Of a stretch of DNA of 64,000 bases, positions 50,175-57,193 are shown one piece after another (position 1 is the stretch's first letter; each line of letters begins with the position of its first letter). A program made the translations under genes and the position numbers. The notes under the pieces were generated by a model. That model made no database searches and was not told the DNA's origin. It saw nothing but the letters and a program-made list of their open reading frames with translations. This stretch comes from Gemmatimonadota bacterium (GTDB taxonomy: Bacteria; JBHIER01; G020348925). The stretch is from positions 3,851,601 to 3,915,600 of the forward strand of contig CP070758.1 of NCBI GenBank assembly GCA_020348925.1. Direction: 5' to 3'.

Positions 50175-50708
50175 CTACAACGCGCCGTCCAACTCTCCCT
50201 CTCGAATCTTCCAATACCTGTGAGAAGCATCTACGAATCTCCGGGGCGTCTCCACACTCATCACAATCACACGATCACGTGTTCGAACGCCGACAGCTTT
50301 CTCGAACGTGGTCACGAAAACGAGCCCTCGTTCATTATTTCTCAGTTGATGGTATCCTCCACTATACCCCGGAAGTGAAAACCCGCACGTTCTCAGCTTC
50401 GGTTTCAGGGTAGAATCGGGAATCGAAACCTCACATATCTCCTCGACACGAAAACGCATACTCTGAATTCCCAGCTTAATGGTCAAGCCATCGGACGTCA
50501 TCTCGAAGCGTGTGTGATACATTGCATAGAGATTGCAACAGACGGAACAGAGAACGAGAAAAATGAGAAACAGTGTTACACAGCACGACATCCTGTTTCG
50601 TGTGTGCAAAACATTATAGACGATCAAGCCTAAAAGAAAAACGATAACCATAAGGTGGCTGATTATGGCCTTGTTGAACAATGGCATGAAGAATATTTCA
50701 GATGTCAT
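50175..50708 (-). CDS. Membrane protein with bacterial PH domain (bPH_5-like)
   Basis: About 177 aa. Two N-terminal membrane segments (ISHLMVIVFLLGLIVYNVLH and CCVTLFLIFLVLCSVCCNLY) are followed by a cytoplasmic beta-rich domain with TSDGLTIKLGIQSMRFRVEEICEVSI, GFSLPGYSGGYHQL and GLVFVTTFEKAVGVRTRDRVIVMS. The glycine- and tyrosine-rich LPGY block is typical of the bacterial PH-like family bPH_5. Family members are membrane proteins of mostly unknown role, sometimes near bacteriocin systems. GGAGGGG lies before several in-frame starts; the ATG at 50708 has the best spacing. It is the first gene after the peptide gene and its hairpin. Confidence 0.7.
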   Translation of the reverse strand: MTSEIFFMPLFNKAIISHLMVIVFLLGLIVYNVLHTRNRMSCCVTLFLIFLVLCSVCCNLYAMYHTRFEMTSDGLTIKLGIQSMRFRVEEICEVSIPDSTLKPKLRTCGFSLPGYSGGYHQLRNNERGLVFVTTFEKAVGVRTRDRVIVMSVETPRRFVDASHRYWKIREGELDGAL

Positions 50709-50797
50709 CACAGACACCCCTCCCTCTACAGATGCGAGGTGTTGCTTTCAACGAATTTTTGTGAGCGAAAAAACAGCGAGATTCCATAAAACCTGGA

Positions 50798-50843
50798 GGG
50801 AAGCGTGGGCACTGCCAAGTGCGTTGCACGCGCCCACGCTCCC
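50798..50843 (-). terminator. Strong hairpin after the peptide gene (attenuator-like)
   Basis: A 12-bp GC-rich stem (GGGAGCGTGGGC with GCCCACGCTTCCC, one bulged A) starts 28 bases after the peptide stop codon. It is not followed by a long T run. Such hairpins after precursor genes often lower downstream transcription or protect the precursor mRNA 3' end, so that peptide is made in excess over the other proteins. Confidence 0.75.
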
Positions 50844-50871
50844 TACAAGGCAGTCACTTTGAGACAGAATC

Positions 50872-51048
50872 CTACGTGCTCCAAAACACTGCACCGGCAA
50901 CAACTGCGGCAGCAACAGCAATACCGGCAACGGTAGCAGCTGCAGCATACACTGCGACAAGAACCCAAGCGATCCAGGTGCACACAGCTGCCGGCCTATC
51001 ATCCTTACTTCCCAAAGGAAGGATAAGGGGCGTCTCATATTCATTCAC
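50872..51048 (-). CDS. Putative RiPP precursor peptide (58 aa, GTG start)
   Basis: A 58-codon frame starts with GTG at 51048, nine bases after a perfect AAAGGAGG, and ends with TAG at 50872-50874. The N-terminus, MNEYETPLILPLG, carries Y4-x-x-P7-x-I9-x-x-x-G13, which resembles the YxxPxLxxxG motif of lasso-peptide leaders that bind RRE domains. A polar SKDDRP stretch follows. Residues 20-58 are very hydrophobic, rich in Ala and Val, with one cysteine (C23), three tryptophans (W25, W28, W56) and Y34, ending FWST. I infer a leader of about 15-20 residues and a modified hydrophobic core. Cluster genes on both sides include two radical SAM enzymes and PqqD-like domains. No homologue is known to me. 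Confidence 0.75.
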   Translation of the reverse strand: MNEYETPLILPLGSKDDRPAAVCTWIAWVLVAVYAAAATVAGIAVAAAVVAGAVFWST

Positions 51049-51124
51049 CGGACATCACCTCCTTTCACACTTTCTCCTGATGGATGCAAATCCAATACAA
51101 TATTCCACCGGGAGAGACGAAGTA

Positions 51125-52024
51125 TTACGCGAGCATCCAACGGCTAAAGACCTGCAGATCTTTACCCCAACCAAGTTCATCCTTGAATTTCGCCTCCTCA
51201 CTGAAACCTTTCGCTGATAAAAAATCGAGTATGCGCTCGTTGGCCATGTTCTCACTATCTTGCAACTGCAAGCACTTCACCTTAGTACAACGGATTTGCG
51301 GGGGAAGAACGCTGGGCAAGAGTGCAACGGCGAAATCAAACAATTTTGAAAAAAAGACAACCGGTGTCTCTCCGTTTGCCTTGAGCATCAGTCCGATTAT
51401 TGTCGTCCTATCGGGCAGCCAGGCATTGGGAAACGTCAGACTTACGAGTCCCGTAAGCGTGTGATCCTCACATGACACAAAGAAACCTTCCGTATTGAAA
51501 AAAATTTTCTGTCGGATCACGGTTTCATCATAGCCATCACGGGGAAAAACAGGATTTTCGTAAAACGGCTTTTTATGCTCCAGATGTTCTTGCTCCTTTG
51601 GAATACCAAATTTTTGTAATAAAGCAACGATCTCCCCCACATCTTCTTCGGTGGCAACATAGGCTTCAGCCGTATTTCCCATTTTTTGGGCATACATCTT
51701 AGAGAAGGGATTCGAACCGATCCACTCTATCAGTCCAAGTTTCCAGAAGCTTCGAATGACATTATTGATATCCTGCCTCAGGGTGTGTGAAGAGACGTTC
51801 GAATATCGCGCCCTGAGCTGTGCGTGGATTTCCTCCAAGGTGCGTGCTCCGGTACACAACTCCTTGATTTCCACACCTGTGCGGTTAAGCAGCAACTGTT
51901 GCGTCTCAGGATGTTGCTTGGAGAGAAATGTAAAACATCCCTCCTTTTCCTCCCTGAAATAGTCGAGATTCTCCTCAACGAATTTTGGCTGAGGTCCTTT
52001 GGTATTCTTTGGAGGCACCATCAT
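51125..52024 (-). CDS. PqqD-like RRE domain fused to a GNAT-like domain
   Basis: The 299-aa product has two parts. Residues about 25-105 look like a PqqD-type winged-helix recognition element (LLLNRTGVEIKELCTGARTLEEIHAQLRARY, then DINNVIRSFWKLGLIEWI). Residues about 118-299 resemble a GNAT acyltransferase fold, with the late segment ILDFLSAKGFSEEAKFKDELGWGKDLQVFSRWM. The second part is a clear paralogue of the 53455-54156 product. I infer that the RRE brings the precursor to the GNAT domain. TAGGAG stands seven bases before the ATG pair. The cysteine-poor protein has no membrane segment. Catalytic residues of GNATs are not conserved enough to confirm activity. Confidence 0.75.
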   Translation of the reverse strand: MMVPPKNTKGPQPKFVEENLDYFREEKEGCFTFLSKQHPETQQLLLNRTGVEIKELCTGARTLEEIHAQLRARYSNVSSHTLRQDINNVIRSFWKLGLIEWIGSNPFSKMYAQKMGNTAEAYVATEEDVGEIVALLQKFGIPKEQEHLEHKKPFYENPVFPRDGYDETVIRQKIFFNTEGFFVSCEDHTLTGLVSLTFPNAWLPDRTTIIGLMLKANGETPVVFFSKLFDFAVALLPSVLPPQIRCTKVKCLQLQDSENMANERILDFLSAKGFSEEAKFKDELGWGKDLQVFSRWMLA

Positions 52025-52033
52025 CGTAAGCTC

Positions 52034-53458
52034 CTACCCAATTCTCTTTACCTCTACAAAACCTTCAAACCGCAGTCTGTTCACAAATTGTACAACGTCG
52101 TGTAAAATATCGTTTCGCGGTATCGCGATATTGGGCTTTTTGGGCTCAACTGCCGACGCGAGATCCGCAAAAGAAGGCGTGCCTGTATGGATCATTTCCC
52201 ATATCCTTTTTCCTACAGGGTTCAATTGAAACGTTCGCTTCAGGGTATAGTCGGAGGTGACGCTCCACACCTCTAACACATCATCGGTCACGTTCCACAT
52301 GAGATCTCTTTTCAAGGCTGGAAAGAGCTCCTCCGGGGGACCCATATTCTCGCAGTGCAACGACAGTTTTCCCATTGCCTCGGCTGCGACCCGACAGTTT
52401 TCCAGGGCCTCCTCCCCGAGGAGTAACACACTCAGTGGACATAACTTACAAACTTCCGAATAGTCACAGTCCGGGCATATATCGGCACGTTTGTTCGTAT
52501 TCGTATCCCTGACAAACTGCTGCACCCGTGCATAGTACGGGGATTTCGTTATATCTTGGAGTGAATGGGTCCGAACATTCCATCCCCGAACTTTGAAGAT
52601 ATCGAGGGCCGTCACTTTTTGGGCGGATAACCAAGAACTGCACGGATACAAATCTCCGTTCGGCTTCATAAAATAGCTCCCCTCCAGAAGAGCGCAGCTC
52701 GGATAAATAACAGGAAAATCAGTACCATGTTTCACGTTATAAAAGGTAATTTCTCTAGGGGAACTTCCCTTGAGAAACAGACGTGTTCCGCCTTTGAACT
52801 CAAGGGAACGTGCAATCATGCGATCCACCGCCCAGAAAATCTCTCTTCTTGAAGTGATGAGTTCCCCCTTGTGGACGCGTCCGCGTCCCAACGGAGCGGC
52901 GACACCGATATAGAGTCGATCCACCCCCAGATCGTTGCACACTTCAACCATATCGATACAATGAGCCTTGTTCGCGTTTGACAGCGTGAAACTGACGAAG
53001 ACATCGACCTGCTTGAACTCGGCTTCATTGCGCTCAACACACATACGGATCGCATCGATCACTTCAGCAAACACTCCCTCACCTCTCATGCGATCATTGT
53101 CCTCGGCCCTTGCCCCATCGAGACTGAAATACAGAGCGGATACTCCGGAATTCAACAGTTCATGCACCTGTTTTTCATTGCGAAGGAGCGTGCCGTTCGT
53201 ACACAAGGTACAGATAAGGCCTTTGCGTGCGGCATACTGTAGTATGGAAACGAGATCCCTGCGAATAAGCGGCTCCCTCCCCTGTATCGCGATACTTCTG
53301 ACACCTTCCTCGACAAAGACATCGATCGCTCTTTGAGCTTGCTCCGTGTCCAAATCCCTCATGTTGTTGTACACGTCGGCCGTAAAACAATGTCGACAAC
53401 TCAAATTACACTTTCCTGTGATATCCCAATTCATGTGGGTAATACGATTCATTTTCAT
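52034..53458 (-). CDS. Radical SAM/SPASM enzyme with C-terminal PqqD-like RRE
   Basis: The protein of about 474 aa has the radical SAM cluster motif CNLSCRHC (C17, C21, C24 from this start), a GREP variant of GGEP, and a SPASM domain with C255, C273 (CX13GX4C form), then C328-X2-C-X5-C-X2-C340 and C355. That is enough ligands for auxiliary iron-sulfur clusters. The last 90 residues (LMWNVTDDVLEVWSV, then LNPVGKRIWEMIHTGTPSFADLASAV and VVQFVNRLRFEGFVEV) form a PqqD-like recognition domain. Enzymes of this layout modify ribosomal peptides, often by thioether or C-C bond formation. The start is either the ATG overlapping the GNAT stop (ATGA) or the ATG two codons later with AGAGG eight bases upstream. 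Confidence 0.9.
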   Translation of the reverse strand: MKMNRITHMNWDITGKCNLSCRHCFTADVYNNMRDLDTEQAQRAIDVFVEEGVRSIAIQGREPLIRRDLVSILQYAARKGLICTLCTNGTLLRNEKQVHELLNSGVSALYFSLDGARAEDNDRMRGEGVFAEVIDAIRMCVERNEAEFKQVDVFVSFTLSNANKAHCIDMVEVCNDLGVDRLYIGVAAPLGRGRVHKGELITSRREIFWAVDRMIARSLEFKGGTRLFLKGSSPREITFYNVKHGTDFPVIYPSCALLEGSYFMKPNGDLYPCSSWLSAQKVTALDIFKVRGWNVRTHSLQDITKSPYYARVQQFVRDTNTNKRADICPDCDYSEVCKLCPLSVLLLGEEALENCRVAAEAMGKLSLHCENMGPPEELFPALKRDLMWNVTDDVLEVWSVTSDYTLKRTFQLNPVGKRIWEMIHTGTPSFADLASAVEPKKPNIAIPRNDILHDVVQFVNRLRFEGFVEVKRIG

Positions 53459-54156
53459 ATCCTCTGCTGTCCCCGCTGCGTGAACCACCGACTAAAAATG
53501 ATCACATCCTTTTTCGGTCCAAATTCATCTCGGAGCGTCGACTCTTTTGAAAAACCGTTGTGGATAAAGAAATCGCAGATTCTTCTAATACCTTTTGAAC
53601 GTTTCACCACAAGCCCTTTCACCTTGGTACATTCCACAAGGGCAACACCGGGAAGACAGTCGAAAGCAAAATTGAGAAGTGCTGACAAAATAGGGTGAGG
53701 GACGGTCTTCGGGTACAAACTGAGAATCAGCTCAAGGACCGCTGCTCGGTAAGAATACTGAGGAAGAGGGAATCTGAAACTCAGAAGCGCTGAGGGCGTA
53801 TCGCACTTTCGCAACAGGAAAAAAGCGGCGGTGTACTTAAACAAATGCGATCTGATATCAGTTTCTGAGTATGCTCCCAGCGGTAATGAGGGGCTTACGT
53901 AAAAGGGAAGGTTGGGAGCACCTCTCGAATTCGAACGAAAAAACCCGAACAAGCTCATAAAGTATGCAATGTCATCGATATCCTCTTCACGGGCCAGGGC
54001 AACTGTGACGTCGTTCCCCAAACTCCGCTCAAACAATTCCTCGCGGTCTACTCCGTGAGGACCGTACGTCTTGATATGATGATCCTGACTGAATTGAGGC
54101 ATAATGTTTCCCCTTTCTGCATCACATGTACGACAATCGGCTTGGGACAACTTCAT
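53455..54156 (-). CDS. GNAT-like protein, stand-alone paralogue
   Basis: A 233-aa GNAT-like protein. NDVTVALAREEDIDDIAYFMSLFGF begins the fold, ALVECTKVKGLVVKRSKGIRRICDFFIHNGFSKESTLRDEFGPKKDVIIFSRWF is the late half, close to the GNAT part of the 51125-52024 product. It has no RRE. The start overlaps the first radical SAM gene by four bases (ATGA); an ATG 18 codons later with AAAGGGG upstream is also plausible. It may acylate the peptide or only share the fold. Confidence 0.7.
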   Translation of the reverse strand: MKLSQADCRTCDAERGNIMPQFSQDHHIKTYGPHGVDREELFERSLGNDVTVALAREEDIDDIAYFMSLFGFFRSNSRGAPNLPFYVSPSLPLGAYSETDIRSHLFKYTAAFFLLRKCDTPSALLSFRFPLPQYSYRAAVLELILSLYPKTVPHPILSALLNFAFDCLPGVALVECTKVKGLVVKRSKGIRRICDFFIHNGFSKESTLRDEFGPKKDVIIFSRWFTQRGQQRI

Positions 54157-55202
54157 TCGTGCCCAGCCTCAAACGGATTCTCATCAATCAGATCAATGAA
54201 CAGACAATCATCATAGAACACCGTCGGTGTGTCGGGATCAATTTTTCCAAAATCCGGAACACTTCGTATGCGACGAGCGAGTTTCCTGACGATCGAGAGG
54301 CTCCAGGCGCGACCGAGCCCTGCATCCCAATACGACTTCAATGAATGCTTGCGGATATTTCCGAGAGAGAGCGGCAAATAGGGCGAAACCGTAATGTTAC
54401 CGTCCGCACATATTGTCACGAAGGGGCAAAAACCGTCCGCCTTGTTTCGAAAGTGTATGAGATGTTCAACAGGATCACCCCACTCGACCCTCATATCTTG
54501 GCAACCATTCAGGATCTGTATCTTCTGTATCAATGTGCGATATTCGTAAGGTGTCGGCACAATCTTCTCCTGGTTCGGCAGAGCCCGTCCCAAAATCATC
54601 AGTGGCTGTATCCGAACCAGACCCACACCGCGTTTTTTAACCAGATCGACCACGTCTTCGATCTCGCCGATGTTGAATTTTGTCGGTGTAAAGGCGACGC
54701 CCACTCTAATGTTTTCACGGCGAAGATTGTCAATCGAATGAAGTGCTTTTTGAAATGATCCGGGGGCCAGTCTCAGCTGCTCATGGGTGGATGCTCGCGA
54801 ACCGTCCAGGCTGACCTGAACCTGGTACACGCCAACGTCCCTCAATCGTCTCGCCCTTTGACGGGTCAAAAGCAGACCGTTGGTCACCAGAGAGGCTTTT
54901 ATCCCCGCAGTTCTCAGTATTTCAAAGCCTTCGTACAAAAGTGATTCTCGTAAGAACGGTTCGCCCCCGCAGAAACAGAATGAATATGGTTTTAAGTATC
55001 GTATATCCTCATCTAAAAATCGAATCACCTCTTCATCGGAGAGCTCTTTTCTCCTGTCCCCTCTCTCCCCGCTCAAATTGAAGCAATGCAAACACCGCAT
55101 GTTACACCGATACGTGATATCATACGCGATGTGAAGAGGTCCTCTTTGAACCCTGGCATCTTTCGAGAGCGGTACATCCTTGATCGTCAACGTATCGTTC
55201 AT
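54153..55202 (-). CDS. Radical SAM enzyme with SPASM/twitch-like C-terminus
   Basis: The 349-aa enzyme has CNMRCLHC at residues 33-40 and FCFCGGEPFLRES for SAM binding, then VSLDGSRASTHEQLR. The C-terminal part has few cysteines (FCPFVTICADGNITVSPYLPLSLGNI and a last DDCLF), which suggests a shortened SPASM or twitch domain. The LHIAYDITYRCN opening is typical of peptide-modifying and PqqE-like enzymes. It has no RRE and may rely on the RRE in its neighbours. It is the first structural gene of the cluster, and its stop overlaps the first GNAT gene. Confidence 0.88.
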   Translation of the reverse strand: MNDTLTIKDVPLSKDARVQRGPLHIAYDITYRCNMRCLHCFNLSGERGDRRKELSDEEVIRFLDEDIRYLKPYSFCFCGGEPFLRESLLYEGFEILRTAGIKASLVTNGLLLTRQRARRLRDVGVYQVQVSLDGSRASTHEQLRLAPGSFQKALHSIDNLRRENIRVGVAFTPTKFNIGEIEDVVDLVKKRGVGLVRIQPLMILGRALPNQEKIVPTPYEYRTLIQKIQILNGCQDMRVEWGDPVEHLIHFRNKADGFCPFVTICADGNITVSPYLPLSLGNIRKHSLKSYWDAGLGRAWSLSIVRKLARRIRSVPDFGKIDPDTPTVFYDDCLFIDLIDENPFEAGHE

Positions 55203-55488
55203 AACGTCCCACCCTCACGACTGTTTCTCTTCAACATGACGCATCCTGTTTCTCAGTATTTTGAGGAAAAGGATCTTCATGGGATCCTGAAGGGATCTCG
55301 TTCCAGATCGGTCTCTCCGCCTGACTGCGAGTTCTAGCTCAACAGATCTGTACCTTCGATCAGTTTTTCTTCAGAAGCATGAATGCAGTTTTCTTTTCCT
55401 CCCCAGGTAAAAAACGTATCTCAAAGATGAAGAAATAAGATCTCTCTGTCAACAGGAAAGCAATGGACATTTTGAGAAAATTCATGGG

Positions 55489-55890
55489 CTAATTGAGATG
55501 CTCATGCTGTGAGTCGTCTTTGTTTGTTTTATACTCCAGGGGAGGGACACCGACATACTTTTTAAACATCTTTGAGAAATGAGAAGGATCTCGAAAGCCA
55601 ACCTCAAAGGATACTTCCTTGACGCTCAAATTCGTTTTCTGAAAAAGCTCCTTGGCCCCTTCTAATTTTGTCTGGATTAAAAAATGTCCGATGGATTGAC
55701 CTGTTTTATTCTTGAATTTTTTTCGCAGACAGTGATACCCAAGGCCCAGGGCATCCGCCACATCGTGGGCCGAAACCATTTTCCCGTAATAGCACCGGAT
55801 ATAGATTCTCGCGGACTCAGCTTCCAATTTCTGCGAGAGCAACTGTTCGATGACTTCGTCGGTGCTTTCGGACATCTTTTCGTCGGACAT
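55489..55890 (-). CDS. AraC-type transcription regulator (DNA-binding domain only)
   Basis: The 133-aa product has the two helix-turn-helix units of AraC/XylS proteins: VSAHDVADALGLGYHCLRKKFKNKTGQSI, then LSVKEVSFEVGFRDPSHFSKMFKKYVGVPPLEY. There is no sensor domain; the first 30 residues are a short helix. It lies directly upstream of the peptide cluster on the same strand, about 290 bases before the first gene, and is the best candidate for its regulator. A partner protein or modified start may provide signal sensing. Confidence 0.85.
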   Translation of the reverse strand: MSDEKMSESTDEVIEQLLSQKLEAESARIYIRCYYGKMVSAHDVADALGLGYHCLRKKFKNKTGQSIGHFLIQTKLEGAKELFQKTNLSVKEVSFEVGFRDPSHFSKMFKKYVGVPPLEYKTNKDDSQHEHLN

Positions 55891-56610
55891 CCTTCACAGA
55901 TCCTCCAACCGTTTCTGTCGGCCCAGGGTCATTGTCGAGATCGATTGTGCAGACATAATGAAGCCCGTTAGGACCCAAAGGTATCTCACAATTACGTCCA
56001 TTATGAGGTCCGGTTTTGGTTGATACCGACACACATCGATCTCCCACAGAAACCAATATCCTGTACCGGCGAGATCCGACACTCTATTCATCGAAAAGTT
56101 CACTTTTCCTCTCTTCGCCAAAAGTAATATGAAGACTATTTCTTGTCAAGGATTTTTTATTCGTCCGATATCGAGGAAAATATAAAAAGCCTTCTTTGAC
56201 TCGACCTCAAACTCAACGGGGACTATTCTTGCCAATGTCGAAGACACATTCATCAGATTAAAGAGAACCTGTCTCCTTTTCCGGTGTCACTCCGAAAGTA
56301 CCATGCTGAGATACAATATTTTTTCGTCAAGGACACCGTGACCCCCGGGGCCCGTCCAAATGGTGTGCAACAAGAATTCAAAGAAGACATCTTCAAATAC
56401 AAGATCATTGTACGGTCTGTGGTGTAACTAAAGAAAATTCAAGTCACGTTTCAACATCTGGATCCATTTCCACACACTGCATGTGCATGGCCTCATGGGA
56501 ACCCGCCCACCTTTTTTGCATTCCCTGCTAAAAAAATTATTTTTTGAAACTATTCTAATATAAAATAGTCTAAAGAGAAATATTTAATTTTGGAACTTTG
56601 AAAGGAAAAA
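55891..56610. other. Divergent intergenic region between AraC and PadR genes
   Basis: No clear gene. Short minus-strand frames directly upstream of the AraC gene (55894-56121, 55817-56056) include a hydrophobic run (MDVIVRYLWVLTGFIM) but no reliable ribosome site. The region is AT-rich near 56520-56610 and holds the PadR-side inverted repeat. Confidence 0.35.
56549..56569 (+). promoter_or_regulatory. Inverted repeat, possible PadR operator
   Basis: ACTATT and AATAGT are separated by nine AT-rich bases and lie about 40 bases before the PadR start codon. PadR repressors bind such short inverted repeats in their own promoters, so autorepression is likely. No footprint data can be inferred. Confidence 0.45.
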
Positions 56611-57174
56611 ATGATGTCGAAGAACGAACTGGCTATTCTCGGGCTGTTGAACGAGAGGCCGATGTACGGGTATCAGATCAATCAGGAGATTAAAGAACGC
56701 CAGATGGACCACTGGGCCAAGATTACCCTGCCTTCAATTTATCACTCGTTGACAAAGCTGGCGGAGTCGGGCATGGTCAGGATGGAGACGGCAAAAGTGG
56801 GGAAGATGCCAGAGCGTCGTGTTTATTCCATCACATCAAAAGGCAAAGCCATGCTGGCCGATTTGGTCGAAAAATTCCTGACGTGCAAAGAAGAGCCGAA
56901 CAGGCCTTTCTATTTAGGTGTGGCCTTCGTCTGCGGTCTCTCGAAAGAGCGTACGCTTGCCGCCCTAAAAAAGCGGATGGAACTTCTTATCCAGCACCTC
57001 TCCGATCTGAAAGGGATACATGACGAATATAAAGGGAAAATCCCCTTCAACTGGTTTATGATTATTGAACATGGTCTCAAGCATTTGACTTTTGAACAAA
57101 AACTGATACAACGTCTTATTCAGAAAATAGAGTCAATTTCCGAGTGGAGTGAAGCAACTGGTCACAAAGGATGA
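56611..57174 (+). CDS. PadR-family transcription regulator
   Basis: The 187-aa product has an N-terminal winged helix (ELAILGLLNERPMYGYQINQEI, then LPSIYHSLTKLAESGMVR and RRVYSITSKGKAMLADLV) and a C-terminal helical dimer domain. Regulators of this kind often repress drug efflux operons and respond to small molecules. It overlaps or directly precedes the TolC-like gene, so it very likely controls the efflux operon that follows. The ATG has AAAGGAA upstream. Confidence 0.92.
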   Translation: MMSKNELAILGLLNERPMYGYQINQEIKERQMDHWAKITLPSIYHSLTKLAESGMVRMETAKVGKMPERRVYSITSKGKAMLADLVEKFLTCKEEPNRPFYLGVAFVCGLSKERTLAALKKRMELLIQHLSDLKGIHDEYKGKIPFNWFMIIEHGLKHLTFEQKLIQRLIQKIESISEWSEATGHKG

Positions 57175-57193
57175 TAGAAAAAGGAAGAGGAAC

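Noticed and set aside
50748-51044. 98-codon alternative frame over the precursor peptide
   Set aside because: It starts one frame off, runs through the hairpin and ends in sequence without protein-like pattern; the GTG frame has better ribosome spacing and stops before the hairpin.
55215-55280. 21-codon leader-like frame (MKILFLKILRN...) just before the first radical SAM gene
   Set aside because: Weak ribosome site and no core-like features; may be chance.
46016-55890. Assignment as a classic lasso peptide cluster
   Set aside because: The leader motif fits but there is no asparagine-synthetase-like cyclase or transglutaminase-like protease; radical SAM enzymes are present instead.
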